Counted from the first letter of the stretch, positions 8,559 to 17,753 are shown. The stretch: 64,000 nucleotides of DNA from CAYMTR01 sp964393405 (GCA_964393405.1 CAYMTR010000012.1:16647-80646), one strand, 5' to 3'. Numbers and translations: made by a program. The notes: a model not told the origin generated them from the letters alone.

Positions 8559-9239
8559 TTATTCTTTAGATATTAATTTTTTTATATTTTCAATTTGACC
8601 CGCAAAGTAAATACTTTTTTCCGGTATTTTCAAACTTAATTTTTCATACGCTTCAATTGCTTCATTATATAATCCTTGTTTTTGATATATCGAAGCTAAA
8701 GTCTCTGTTATCAAATCTTCATTCATCCCTGTAACTGTCTCATTTATACCTTTACTCTCTTCTACCTTTTCTACTATAACAGGAATTCTTGTGACATTAC
8801 TTCTTAAAAATTTATCAATTAAATCATCCTTTGAATTATTTCCGGCTGTAGATTCTTTTTCTTCAAAATCAAATAATTGAAATGGTATCTCAACCTCAGT
8901 TTGTATTTCTGAACTTTCAGAAATAATGTTCCTCTCACTCAAATCTTCGAAATTTTTTATATCCGAATCATCAAAAGGTATCAATTCATATCTTTCCTGC
9001 CACTTATAATCCACCTCAAGCAACCTATACAACATTGAACGATGAGGAATATAGATTGAATTTTTTGTGAGCTCAGATTCATATTTGAAACTTTCAACAT
9101 TCTTAAGATTCCGAAGATACAAACTCCTGGCTGTAGGAAAATAGGGATAGTAATCAATGATCTCTTTTAACCCCACAAGAGTCGATTCATCCAACAAATC
9201 CGGATTTCTTACATATTCTATGAAATCAAGCTTATTCAA
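8559..9239 (-). CDS. TPR-like protein of unknown function, TTG start
   Basis: A 226-residue, mostly hydrophilic protein without signal peptide or membrane helix. The N-terminal half is helical (YYPYFPTARSLYLRNLKNV) and the C-terminus forms a TPR-like helix pair (ETLASIYQKQGLYNEAIEAYEKLSLKIPEKS). The only start that keeps the conserved N-terminus is TTG at 9239, 3 bases after the lptE stop, so the two are probably translationally coupled. A homologous gene commonly sits between lptE and secG in this phylum, from memory of the neighbourhood. Its function is unknown. Involvement in envelope assembly is only an inference from its neighbours. Confidence 0.8.
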   Translation of the reverse strand: MNKLDFIEYVRNPDLLDESTLVGLKEIIDYYPYFPTARSLYLRNLKNVESFKYESELTKNSIYIPHRSMLYRLLEVDYKWQERYELIPFDDSDIKNFEDLSERNIISESSEIQTEVEIPFQLFDFEEKESTAGNNSKDDLIDKFLRSNVTRIPVIVEKVEESKGINETVTGMNEDLITETLASIYQKQGLYNEAIEAYEKLSLKIPEKSIYFAGQIENIKKLISKE

Positions 9240-9242
9240 TTT

Positions 9243-9752
9243 TTACCAGTTTGCTATCGATTTATTGTAAATATCTTCTATGATCTGTTTTGTAATTATT
9301 TCTACCAAATTGTCTTCCACATCGCTTAATATATAATCAGAGCTGAAATCATCGTAAGCAGAAAACTCTGTTTCAAAATCCTCTTCATGGTTTTTATTAT
9401 TCGTAAACTTAACCATAACCCTTATTGTAAGCCTGTTCATCGATGCTTGGTCGTCTGATTTTATTGCCATCGGCTGAACGTCATATGCGGTAATCTCCCC
9501 CTCAAATTCAAGATCTCCCTTATCTGTTAGATAATCAAGTCCCGACTGTCTAGTTAATTTTTCCTTAAGCTGTTCGGCAAAATAATCACTCAATGTCGGA
9601 TTAATATTCCTAGCCCTGTTTGGAAAATTATAAATTGAATAGGTCTTTATATCGCGCGACACAGTTCCTTGCTTAAAAGAATAACTAACAGTACAACCAA
9701 AGTTAACTGCTACTAAAACAAGAAAAAATAAAAGCTTCTTTAAAATCTTCAT
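9243..9752 (-). CDS. lptE: LPS-assembly lipoprotein LptE
   Basis: A 169-residue outer-membrane lipoprotein that plugs the LptD barrel and helps insert lipopolysaccharide. A lipoprotein signal ends at Cys20 (FLVLVAVNFGC). The mature part shows the Bacteroidota LptE pattern: YSFKQGTVSRDIKTYSIYNFPNRA, a segment on the subunit that would bind LPS (LSDYFAEQLKEKLTRQSGL), and a C-terminal helix IITKQIIEDIYNKS. It sits between a sigma-54 activator gene (6 bp upstream) and the TPR-like gene, in the same operon. Confidence 0.88.
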   Translation of the reverse strand: MKILKKLLFFLVLVAVNFGCTVSYSFKQGTVSRDIKTYSIYNFPNRARNINPTLSDYFAEQLKEKLTRQSGLDYLTDKGDLEFEGEITAYDVQPMAIKSDDQASMNRLTIRVMVKFTNNKNHEEDFETEFSAYDDFSSDYILSDVEDNLVEIITKQIIEDIYNKSIANW

Positions 9753-9758
9753 ATTGTT

Positions 9759-11027
9759 TTATTCAATTTTATATTCTTTAATCTTTCGGTATAAAGTTCT
9801 TTCAGAAATACCCAGTTCGGTGGCAGCTTGCTTCCTCTTACCGTTATACTTACTTAATGCTTTTATTATCAACTCTTTTTCTTTCTCTTCCAGCGACAGC
9901 GATTCTTCAACAAATTCTTCAGTATCTTCAATAAAATCGCTGTGAGGAATTACTACTGCTACAGGGGCTGACTGGCTTACCTGTTGTGGTTTGTATCCTT
10001 TTTCTGGAGTTAGCTCATACTCAAGATCACCATCAGGGTATAATTTTCTAAAAATCCTGGCATTATCATTCCTAATCTGCAAATCCTGATCTTCTTTCTG
10101 CATAAGATCAAAAACCAACTTCTTCAAATCTGTCATATCTTTTTTCATGTCAAAAAGAACCTGATAAAGTATCTCCCTTTCCGAAGAAAAAGTTTTTTCT
10201 TCTCCCTTATTATAAAGTGCCGGCAATTGATGATCATGAAAATGAGGAAGATATCCCCTCAATATAATACCCGAAATATTCCTATCTTGCTCTATTACTG
10301 AAATTTGCTCTGTGACATTTTTAAGCTGCCTGACGTTACCAGGCCATGGAAACGACATTAAAACCTGACGCGCTTCATCATCAAGCCTGATTGAAGGCAT
10401 ACGATAACGCTCTGCAAAATCGTTCGCAAATTTCCTGAATAACAGAGGTATATCTTCTTTTCTGTCTCTCATCGGGGGAATATACAAAGGAACTGTGTTC
10501 AATCTGTAATAAAGATCCTCCCTGAATTTATTTTCAGATATAGCGCGTGATATATCAAGATTTGTTGCTGCAACTACCCTTACATTGGTTTTAATAACTT
10601 CTGATGAACCAACCTTAATGAACTCTCCTGCCTCCAAAACCCTTAAAAGTCTTACCTGAGTAGACAAAGGCAGCTCTCCTACCTCATCAAGAAAAATTGT
10701 CCCTCCATCGGCAACTTCAAAATAACCCTTCCTATCGGACAATGCTCCGGTAAATGATCCTTTAACATGCCCAAAAAGCTCTGAATCAATAGTCCCTTCA
10801 GGTATTGCCCCACAGTTTACTGCTATATATTTACCATGCTTTCTTACAGAATATTGATGAATTATTTGCGGAAACACCTCTTTCCCTACACCACTCTCAC
10901 CTGTTATCAGTACAGACAAATCTGTTGGAGCAACCTGCACCGCTACCTCAATCGCACGGTTTAAACTTGGCGCATTCCCAATAATTCCAAATCTCTGTTT
11001 TATGTCCTGAATATCTATCATTCCCAT
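9759..11027 (-). CDS. sigma-54-dependent transcriptional activator without sensor domain
   Basis: A 422-residue enhancer-binding protein of the PspF type: the AAA+ domain starts almost at the N-terminus, with no receiver, GAF or PAS domain. Walker A is GESGVGKE near residue 43. The sigma-54 contact loop reads GSFTGA rather than GAFTGA. Walker B (GGTIFLDEVGELP), the arginine-finger region and WPGNVRQLKN follow. A roughly 120-residue linker leads to a Fis-type helix-turn-helix (AATELGISERTLYRKIKEY). It is first in the operon with lptE, the TPR gene and secG. Since no input domain is present, control is probably by expression level or a partner protein. It is divergent from kdsB. Confidence 0.93.
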   Translation of the reverse strand: MGMIDIQDIKQRFGIIGNAPSLNRAIEVAVQVAPTDLSVLITGESGVGKEVFPQIIHQYSVRKHGKYIAVNCGAIPEGTIDSELFGHVKGSFTGALSDRKGYFEVADGGTIFLDEVGELPLSTQVRLLRVLEAGEFIKVGSSEVIKTNVRVVAATNLDISRAISENKFREDLYYRLNTVPLYIPPMRDRKEDIPLLFRKFANDFAERYRMPSIRLDDEARQVLMSFPWPGNVRQLKNVTEQISVIEQDRNISGIILRGYLPHFHDHQLPALYNKGEEKTFSSEREILYQVLFDMKKDMTDLKKLVFDLMQKEDQDLQIRNDNARIFRKLYPDGDLEYELTPEKGYKPQQVSQSAPVAVVIPHSDFIEDTEEFVEESLSLEEKEKELIIKALSKYNGKRKQAATELGISERTLYRKIKEYKIE

Positions 11028-11131
11028 ATAACTTTATCAAACATGAAATATTTTCCGATCGACTGACAAATTTACAATTTTGAAGTTAAAAATTACAATT
11101 ATGTTTTTCCTTATCTTTATAAAAAAATTTA

Positions 11132-11902
11132 ATGGTAATGGAGCCTTTAATAATCATTCCGGCAAGATATGCTTCTACCCGTTTCCCGGGTAAACCCCTA
11201 GCAATAATAAATGGGAAAACCATGGTCCAACATGTTTGGGAGAAATGTATAGAAACATCAAAATATGTAATTGTTGCTACCGACAATAAAAGAATTTTCA
11301 ATACAGTAACCGACTTCGGCGGTTTATGCCTAATGACTTCACCTAATCACCCAAGCGGTACCGACAGATGTGCTGAAGCTGCAAAGATTATGGATGAAAA
11401 AATTTCTTTTGATATAGTTATTAATGTTCAGGGTGATGAGCCTTTTATTGAAAAAGAACAACTTATTCAGTTATTTGAATGCTTTAAATATCCTGATACT
11501 GATATTGCTACTTTAATTACTCAAATCAACGATTCTGAAACTTTATTTGATCCTAACAAAGTGAAAGTCGTTACTTCATTAAATGGTTTTGCAATGTATT
11601 TCAGCAGACAAGCAATCCCTTTTCAAAGAGACTGCCAAAGGGAAGAATGGCTGAAAAACTCATCCTACTTTTGTCATCTTGGAATCTACGCTTTTAAAAA
11701 GGAGGTTCTTTACAAAATTTCACAGCTCAAACAAACTCCATTAGAAAAAAACGAGAAACTTGAACAACTTAGATGGCTGGAAAATAACTTCAAAATAAAA
11801 ACTGCTGTTACTTCACACTCAAACCTGGGAGTCGACACTCCGGATGACTTGAAGAACCTTTTAGACAAGATTAAACCAACGATAAAATTTGATCCTCACT
11901 AA
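11132..11902 (+). CDS. kdsB: 3-deoxy-manno-octulosonate cytidylyltransferase (CMP-Kdo synthetase)
   Basis: Activates Kdo with CTP to CMP-Kdo for the lipopolysaccharide inner core, in the cytoplasm. The 256-residue product shows the family hallmarks: PARYASTRFPGKPLA at the N-terminus, TDNKRI, SGTDRCAEA, INVQGDEPFIE, and LEQLRWLEN with the GVDTPDDL segment near the C-terminus. The start may be Met1 or Met3 (ATG GTA ATG). It is 57 bp ahead of glgB on the same strand, possibly cotranscribed, and divergent from the activator gene of the lptE operon. Confidence 0.96.
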   Translation: MVMEPLIIIPARYASTRFPGKPLAIINGKTMVQHVWEKCIETSKYVIVATDNKRIFNTVTDFGGLCLMTSPNHPSGTDRCAEAAKIMDEKISFDIVINVQGDEPFIEKEQLIQLFECFKYPDTDIATLITQINDSETLFDPNKVKVVTSLNGFAMYFSRQAIPFQRDCQREEWLKNSSYFCHLGIYAFKKEVLYKISQLKQTPLEKNEKLEQLRWLENNFKIKTAVTSHSNLGVDTPDDLKNLLDKIKPTIKFDPH

Positions 11903-11959
11903 CATAAAAGTACATCAAATTCAACTATATTTTATACTTTAGAAGAAAAGCATTTAGCA

Positions 11960-13972
11960 ATGAAAATACCGGGAATAATTCAGGAAGACAAATGGCTTGA
12001 GCCTTATACCCAAGCTTTTATCGACTGGATAAACTTGTCAGAATCAAAAGAAAATGAACTGTGCGGCGGCAAATCACTTGCTGATTTTGCAACCGGACAC
12101 CTTTACTTTGGCCTTCATCTTTACGATGGTAAATGGCACCTCCGTGAATGGGCACCAAATGCTACTTCCATTTTTCTCATTGGCTCTTTTAACGAATGGA
12201 CGGAAGATGAACACTATAGATTAAATCCAATAGGTTTGGGCAATTGGGAGCTAATTTTAAAAGAAGAAGAACTTAACAACTTCGACCTTTATGCTCTATC
12301 TGTGCATTGGGATGGCGGCTCAGGAAAAAGAATTCCTGCTTGGGCACAAAGAGTTGTACAAGATCCACATACTCATATTTTTAATGCCCAAATCTGGCAC
12401 CCAACTCAGAAATATAAATGGAAAATTAAAAAGTTTGTTCCTGTTAATGAAGCTCCTCTTATTTATGAAGCTCATATCGGCATGTCAGGCGAAGAGGAAA
12501 GAGTACATACTTTCAATGAATTCCGAACTGAAATACTCCCACGAGTTATTAAAAGCGGGTACAATACCATACAGTTCATGGCAATTCCTGAACATCCTTA
12601 TTATGGAAGTTTCGGATACCATGTCTCTAGTTTTTTTGCTGCATCATCACGCTTCGGAACACCTGAAGAGCTTAAACAGCTTATAGATGAAGCTCACGAA
12701 AACAACATTGCCATAATAATGGATTTAATCCACTCCCACGCCGTTAAGAATGAGGTTGAAGGACTCGGAAAATATGATGGTACCAAATACCAATTTTTTC
12801 ATGATGGAGCAAGAGGAGAACACCCCGCATGGGACTCATACTGCTTCAACTACGGCAAGAATGAAGTTTTGCACTTCCTTCTTTCAAACATTAAATACTG
12901 GCTTGAAGAATACAACTTTGACGGCTTTCGTTTCGATGGAGTAACAAGCATGTTGTACTTTGACCATGGTCTTGGAAAAGCATTTGGAGGCTACGGTGAT
13001 TACTTCTCTCCTAACCTCGATTACGAAGCTGTCGTTTATTTCAAACTTGCAAATAAACTTATCCATCAGGTAAAAGAAAAAGCCCTCTCAATCGCAGAAG
13101 ATATGAGCGGACTCCCGGGTCTGGCTGCTCCGTTATCCAAAGGAGGTTTAGGATTTGACATGAGACTTTCAATGGGCGTTCCTGATTACTGGATTAAAAT
13201 GATCAAGGAAAAAAGTGATGAGCTTTGGGAAGTAGGCGATATATTTTATCAAATGACTGCCCACCGGATGGATGAAAAGGTTGTCTGTTATGCAGAAAGC
13301 CACGATCAAGCCCTTGTAGGAGATAAAACTATTATTTTCAGGCTTATCGATAAAGAGATGTATTACAGCATGCGCAAAGATCAGCCAAATCTAGCTGTCG
13401 AACGTGGCATCGCTCTTCATAAAATGATAAGGCTCATCACTGCCAGCTGTGCAGGCGGAGCATATCTAAACTTCATGGGAAACGAATTTGGGCACCCTGA
13501 ATGGATTGACTTCCCAAGGGAAGGTAATGACTGGTCGTATCAACATGCGCGCCGTATTTGGAGTATTTCTGATAATTACGAGCTAAGATATCACTGGCTA
13601 AAAGATTTTGATCGCGACATGATTGCTTTAATAAGAAAAAAGAACCTTCTTTCAATACCTGAGATATGGAAAATATGGGAAAATAAAGCTGATCAGGTTT
13701 TAGCTTTCTCCAGAGGAGATCTTTTATTTGTGTTCAATTTCAACCCTTTCAATTCTTTCACTAACTATGGTATTGCCTACGAGCCCTCAAAATTCAAGAT
13801 TGTGCTAAGCACTGATTCTTCTGCTTACGGGGGACAAAACAGAGTTGACGATCGAATGAATTATTATACTATACCCTCCGGGAAAAGCGACAGTCCACAT
13901 TACCTAAGGTTGTACATTCCTGCCAGGACTGCAATAGTATTTGAAAAAGAAAAAATAAAGAAGATTAAATAA
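11960..13972 (+). CDS. glgB: 1,4-alpha-glucan branching enzyme (GH13)
   Basis: Introduces alpha-1,6 branches into glycogen. The 670-residue protein has an N-terminal CBM48 domain (LREWAPNATSIFLIGSFNEW), then the GH13 barrel: DLIHSHAVKN, the nucleophile region GFRFDGVTSML, the acid/base region SIAEDMSG, and ESHDQALVGDKT. A C-terminal beta domain follows. NFMGNEFGHPEWIDFP is characteristic of the eukaryote-like GH13_8 branching enzymes rather than bacterial GH13_9. It lies away from the main glycogen locus (20-27.5 kb) but must act on the same polymer. A bidirectional terminator follows. Confidence 0.95.
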   Translation: MKIPGIIQEDKWLEPYTQAFIDWINLSESKENELCGGKSLADFATGHLYFGLHLYDGKWHLREWAPNATSIFLIGSFNEWTEDEHYRLNPIGLGNWELILKEEELNNFDLYALSVHWDGGSGKRIPAWAQRVVQDPHTHIFNAQIWHPTQKYKWKIKKFVPVNEAPLIYEAHIGMSGEEERVHTFNEFRTEILPRVIKSGYNTIQFMAIPEHPYYGSFGYHVSSFFAASSRFGTPEELKQLIDEAHENNIAIIMDLIHSHAVKNEVEGLGKYDGTKYQFFHDGARGEHPAWDSYCFNYGKNEVLHFLLSNIKYWLEEYNFDGFRFDGVTSMLYFDHGLGKAFGGYGDYFSPNLDYEAVVYFKLANKLIHQVKEKALSIAEDMSGLPGLAAPLSKGGLGFDMRLSMGVPDYWIKMIKEKSDELWEVGDIFYQMTAHRMDEKVVCYAESHDQALVGDKTIIFRLIDKEMYYSMRKDQPNLAVERGIALHKMIRLITASCAGGAYLNFMGNEFGHPEWIDFPREGNDWSYQHARRIWSISDNYELRYHWLKDFDRDMIALIRKKNLLSIPEIWKIWENKADQVLAFSRGDLLFVFNFNPFNSFTNYGIAYEPSKFKIVLSTDSSAYGGQNRVDDRMNYYTIPSGKSDSPHYLRLYIPARTAIVFEKEKIKKIK

Positions 13973-13976
13973 TAAA

Positions 13977-14007
13977 AAAGGGCAACCTTAAAAAAAGATT
14001 GCCCTTT
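13977..14007. terminator. bidirectional terminator between glgB and exbD
   Basis: AAAGGGCAA (13977-13985) pairs with TTGCCCTTT (13999-14007), with A-rich flanks on one side and T-rich on the other. It serves the convergent ends of glgB and the exbB-exbD operon. Confidence 0.85.
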
Positions 14008-14026
14008 GAAATATTGTAAAAAGGTC

Positions 14027-14497
14027 TTATTTCCTTTCAACTTTACGTGACGAATAATTAATGTGCAATGCTGCAGCTTTTCTAAGCTCTTGCTTAATAT
14101 CTGTAACAATACCCATCTTTGTAAACTCATCAACTTTTAGAGAAGTAATCATTTGTGGAATTTCTGACTCATCTCTGGCTTGTCTTTCAGCCTCAATATA
14201 ATCAGGAATATCAGAAACCTTAGCAAACTGATCATTTAACTGGATCTGTGGCTCTGTTCCATATAAATTCTGAAGCTGAGTAATAGGAGCTCCAACATAT
14301 ATATAACTCACCAAAGATTTTTTCTCCATTTTGTTAATTTCAGTAGCCTCAGGCAAATGAATTTTAACTTTAAGAGTATTCTGACGCATTGATGTTGTTG
14401 TCATAAAAAAGAATAACAACATAAACACGATATCGGGCAATGATGATGTCGAAATTGCCGGCAATTCTTTACCGCTATCTTTTCTGAACTTTGACAT
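14027..14497 (-). CDS. exbD: biopolymer transport protein ExbD/TolR family (second copy)
   Basis: A 156-residue inner-membrane protein with one N-terminal helix (STSSLPDIVFMLLFFFMTTTS) carrying the conserved Asp of the proton channel (LPDIVFML). A periplasmic domain with the EADTPY-like fold follows (VDEFTKMGIVTDIKQELRKAA). With ExbB it would energise TonB-dependent outer-membrane import using the proton-motive force. It is the last gene of a four-gene operon, with 1 bp between it and the other exbD. Confidence 0.92.
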   Translation of the reverse strand: MSKFRKDSGKELPAISTSSLPDIVFMLLFFFMTTTSMRQNTLKVKIHLPEATEINKMEKKSLVSYIYVGAPITQLQNLYGTEPQIQLNDQFAKVSDIPDYIEAERQARDESEIPQMITSLKVDEFTKMGIVTDIKQELRKAAALHINYSSRKVERK

Positions 14498-14498
14498 A

Positions 14499-15086
14499 TT
14501 ATTTCCCTCCTCCTATCTTTTTAGGTTCTGCCTCTGAAATCTTCTGAGGATAAATATCCTGAATGATTTTTTGGTTATCCTCGTTAAGACTCGCATATGA
14601 CTTTCCAAATTTCTCTGTAGCAATTTCCTCACGCAACTCGTTGATAGCAGCCACAAGTTCATTTTGAACCTTAATGTAAGTACCGTACATGGTACCAACA
14701 TCATTTCGCAATGAAATTACAGCGCTTTTACTTATCACATCAAAGTCACCTATTACATCAAAATTTCTAACCTCTTTCTCAGGAAGATTGCTTGCATTCA
14801 TAGGGTTAGTCAAAAACAATTTTGCTTTTTCCTTTAAATCTTCAACCCTACAAATTTCACCTTCAACCATGAGACGGTTTTCACGGTCAACCAAAACAAC
14901 GAAAATATTTCGCTCCTTGACTGGCGGTGCATTTTCATCAATCTGTGATGGATCCACCCATTGAGGTAATCTTCTTTCAAGACCTTTATCCTGGTCCATT
15001 GTAGTAGTTACAAGAAAGAAAATTAACAGCATGAATGCTATATCCGCCAAAGATGACGATGGTATTTCGGGCATTTTTCTAGCCAT
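14499..15086 (-). CDS. exbD: biopolymer transport protein ExbD/TolR family (first copy)
   Basis: A 195-residue ExbD paralogue. A single membrane helix near residues 12-30 (SSSLADIAFMLLIFFLVTTTM) contains the proton-relay Asp. The periplasmic domain is longer than in the downstream copy and includes ISLRNDVGTMYGTYIKVQNELVAAINELRE. Paired, non-identical ExbD genes after one ExbB are usual in Bacteroidota, where they serve TonB-dependent nutrient import; two copies may form a heteromeric channel plug. It lies 25 bp downstream of the small membrane gene. Confidence 0.92.
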   Translation of the reverse strand: MARKMPEIPSSSLADIAFMLLIFFLVTTTMDQDKGLERRLPQWVDPSQIDENAPPVKERNIFVVLVDRENRLMVEGEICRVEDLKEKAKLFLTNPMNASNLPEKEVRNFDVIGDFDVISKSAVISLRNDVGTMYGTYIKVQNELVAAINELREEIATEKFGKSYASLNEDNQKIIQDIYPQKISEAEPKKIGGGK

Positions 15087-15111
15087 AATTTATACTTTTA
15101 TGATGCGAACA

Positions 15112-15579
15112 TCAAGAACGTTTAAAAACATTTGCCAAACTAAATGCAACTATTGAAAGAGCAGCTCCTGCAAATAAAATATAAGTTGTAATTAATCCTG
15201 TTCCAATCCATTTAGATATAGAAGGAGTCAAACTTCCATCTGCAACAAACTTCTCAACCCCGAAAAATTTAGGTATTTCACTCGTTGCTAAAAGATACGA
15301 TACAACAATTACAACAGCAAAAGCAACAAAAATAAATAAAGTATTTAATGCTTGTTTTTTATTAGAAAACATATGTCTTGCAGCAAAAAACAACGCTACA
15401 ACTGCTCCAATTGCAATAAGTATTTCTGTCCAATAGATACTCAGAGTAATCAGGTTTTCTGCCCTGGCTCCGGGGTTTTTCTGGTTTTCAATTGATGTTA
15501 GCAATAAAACAAACAATATGATTGAAAGACCAATTAATACCCAGAGTACAATCCTGGCTATTTTTGAACTTTTATCCAT
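15112..15579 (-). CDS. four-helix membrane protein in the exbB-exbD operon, unknown function
   Basis: A 155-residue protein with four predicted membrane helices: residues about 10-27 (IVLWVLIGLSIILFVLLL), 46-67, 80-98 (LFIFVAFAVVIVVSYLLA) and 128-150. It has no recognisable catalytic motif. Its position between exbB and the two exbD genes, 9 bp after exbB, suggests an accessory subunit of the proton channel, but this rests only on gene order. Some relatives in this phylum carry a similar gene at the same position, from memory. Confidence 0.75.
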   Translation of the reverse strand: MDKSSKIARIVLWVLIGLSIILFVLLLTSIENQKNPGARAENLITLSIYWTEILIAIGAVVALFFAARHMFSNKKQALNTLFIFVAFAVVIVVSYLLATSEIPKFFGVEKFVADGSLTPSISKWIGTGLITTYILFAGAALSIVAFSLANVFKRS

Positions 15580-15588
15580 AATTTCAAA

Positions 15589-16404
15589 TTATTTTTTAAG
15601 ATTATACTTAACAATCATGTCAAGTAAAGTAATTGAAGATTCTTCCATGTCACCATTAATACTATCTACTTTTGATAAACAGTAGTTATAGAAAACCTGA
15701 AGTATCATTGCAACAAGCAAACCGAATACAGTTGTGATCAAAGCAACCTTGATACCGGCAGCAACAAGAGTCGGGCTGATATCACCTGCAACTTCGATAG
15801 CATCGAAAGCCTGAATCATACCGATAACTGTTCCCAAGAACCCGAGCATAGGGCCTAATGCGATGAAAAGACCTACCCAGCTTAAATTCTTTTCCAGTAA
15901 TCCAGCCTGAACACTTCCGTATGAAATAATTGATTTTTCAATTACTTCAACACCTTCTGCATGGCGGTCAAGACCTTGATAGAAAATACTTGCAACAGGT
16001 CCCCTTGTGTTACGGCAAACATCTTTTGCTGCTTCAAAACCACCTTTTTCTAAGGCTGCTTCTACATCAACCAACAATTTTTTAGTGTTTGTTGTAGCAA
16101 GGTTTAAGTAAATAACTCTTTCAATTGAAAGGGCCAAACCAAGGATAAGACAGATAAGTACGGCTGTCATAAATCCTGGACCTCCTTCAATGAATTTTTG
16201 TTTCAAAGCACTGTGAATCGACTGACCTTCTTCAGCTGCCATTGCCTGATCTTCAATTTCATCAGCTGCAACATCAGCTGCAGGTTCAGCAGCAGGTGCT
16301 ACTTGTTCTGTTGCCGGAGCTTCAGTATCCTGAGCTTTAACAATAACCGATGATCCTAAGACGAACACCGAAAGAACAGCTATTAATGCAAATAATTTTT
16401 TCAT
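15589..16404 (-). CDS. exbB: MotA/TolQ/ExbB proton-channel protein with N-terminal extension
   Basis: A 271-residue inner-membrane proton channel subunit. An N-terminal signal-like helix (LFALIAVLSVFVLGSSVIV) is followed by an Ala/Glu/Pro-rich acidic segment (residues about 25-60). The ExbB core has three helices: one near 80-98, then LFIALGPMLGFLGTVIGMIQAF with the family's conserved GLLGTV-type motif, and VALITTVFGLLVAMILQVFYNY. The extension before the core is absent from minimal ExbB proteins. It heads the exbB - membrane gene - exbD - exbD operon, downstream of tRNA-Ser. Confidence 0.93.
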   Translation of the reverse strand: MKKLFALIAVLSVFVLGSSVIVKAQDTEAPATEQVAPAAEPAADVAADEIEDQAMAAEEGQSIHSALKQKFIEGGPGFMTAVLICLILGLALSIERVIYLNLATTNTKKLLVDVEAALEKGGFEAAKDVCRNTRGPVASIFYQGLDRHAEGVEVIEKSIISYGSVQAGLLEKNLSWVGLFIALGPMLGFLGTVIGMIQAFDAIEVAGDISPTLVAAGIKVALITTVFGLLVAMILQVFYNYCLSKVDSINGDMEESSITLLDMIVKYNLKK

Positions 16405-16479
16405 GATTCTTTTTAAAATTTATTCAACAATTATTCTTACTATTTCTTTATTTAAATTTTCTCTTTTTATTCATTCATG

Positions 16480-16567
16480 CGGAGAGAGGGGGATTCGAAC
16501 CCCCGGTTCCGTTTCGCAGAACACACGCTTTCCAGGCGTGCCAGATAAGCCACTCCTGCACCTCTCC
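16480..16567 (-). tRNA. tRNA-Ser (GGA anticodon)
   Basis: An 88-nt cloverleaf on the minus strand. The acceptor stem is GGAGAGG with TCTCTCC (one G-U), discriminator G. The anticodon stem CACGC/GCGTG encloses loop CTGGAAA, giving anticodon GGA. The extended variable arm is typical of serine tRNAs, and the T-arm is GGGGG-TTCGAAT-CCCCC. The 3' CCA is not encoded. It lies 75 bp upstream of exbB, reading the same way. Confidence 0.97.
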
Positions 16568-16730
16568 AAAATACTCATACAACTAAAATGCAAGAGCTTA
16601 CCTTATTATTCTTAGAACTTATGTGTATATGACAATACCCAACTATTTTCAAACCTATAATCTATACACACCTTTCCCAACAAAATTTTGAGGGACGAAA
16701 ATTACAAAAAAAAAAATAGAATCAACAAAT

Positions 16731-17753
16731 CTATACAGTTATTTCTCCCCTCATATTCATATTTAGGTATTTCCTCATCTCTCCCATGCTATATCTCTGT
16801 CCTAAAAGGAACATCAATTTAGTAACTGCAGCTTCTGTTGTCATGTCGTAACCACTTATAACTCCCGAATTTAGTAAATTTATGCTGGTCTCGTATAAAC
16901 CCATAGAAACTTTTCCTCCAGAACACTGACTTACGTTCAATACAACTATCCCTTCGTCAACAGCTTTTTTTATGCTCTTGTGCAACCATGGAAAAATCGG
17001 TACATTCCCGCTCCCAAACGATTCAAGAACTATACCTCGCAATCCTTTGATAGAAACAATGGCTTCTACAATTGAACGGTTTATTCCTGGAAATATTTTT
17101 AATATCATTACATGTGTATCAAGCTGATCATGTATTTTGAGCTCGTCGGAATCTGAAGTCATGATAAACTCTTCAAAGTATTTTATATCAACTCCAACCT
17201 TTGCAAGCGGAGGATAATTCTTTGAATCAAAGGCTCTGAACTGCTCAGAGTCTATTTTTGAAGTTCGGTTGCCTCTGTATAGTAACGAATCAAAATATAT
17301 ACATACCTCAGGAACAAGCGCTTTGCCATTTCTCTTGGCAGCAGCAATTTCAACTGCCGTTAAAAGGTTTTCCTTCCCGTCAGTCCTTAACATTCCAATG
17401 GGTAATTGCGATCCTGTAAAAACAACAGGTTTATTTAAGTTTTCAAGAATGAAACTTAAGGCAGAAGCTGTATACGACATGGTATCAGTACCATGCAAAA
17501 CCACGAACCCGTCAAACCTTTCGTAATTGTCGTAAATTATAACAGCAATCTTGTTCCATAGATCAGGTGTAATATTTGAAGAATCGAGAACAGGATCGAA
17601 AGAAATTGAAGAAATTTCGTAGCCAAATTTTAACAACTGCGGTATTTCATCTGATAACTGTTCAAAATTAACAGGCGACAGACTTCCGTCTCCGGGTCTT
17701 TGAACCATGCCAATTGTGCCACCTGTGTAAATTATTAAAATCGAAGGCCTCAT
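16731..17753 (-). CDS. ansA: type I asparaginase
   Basis: Hydrolyses asparagine to aspartate and ammonia. The 340-residue product carries both active-site signatures: the first Thr in IIYTGGTIGMVQ near the N-terminus and the second Thr plus Asp in VVLHGTDTMSYTASALSF near residue 90. No signal peptide is present, consistent with the cytoplasmic type I enzyme. ATG at 17753 gives the usual N-terminus; a TTG six codons upstream (17771) is an alternative. It ends 160 bp before tRNA-Ser, and tatD follows upstream on the same strand with a 77-bp gap. Confidence 0.95.
   Translation of the reverse strand: MRPSILIIYTGGTIGMVQRPGDGSLSPVNFEQLSDEIPQLLKFGYEISSISFDPVLDSSNITPDLWNKIAVIIYDNYERFDGFVVLHGTDTMSYTASALSFILENLNKPVVFTGSQLPIGMLRTDGKENLLTAVEIAAAKRNGKALVPEVCIYFDSLLYRGNRTSKIDSEQFRAFDSKNYPPLAKVGVDIKYFEEFIMTSDSDELKIHDQLDTHVMILKIFPGINRSIVEAIVSIKGLRGIVLESFGSGNVPIFPWLHKSIKKAVDEGIVVLNVSQCSGGKVSMGLYETSINLLNSGVISGYDMTTEAAVTKLMFLLGQRYSMGEMRKYLNMNMRGEITV

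Noticed and set aside
16403..16615. 70-codon plus-strand frame across tRNA-Ser
   Set aside because: It is the antisense translation of the tRNA; such GERGIRTPG-type peptides are a common false call.
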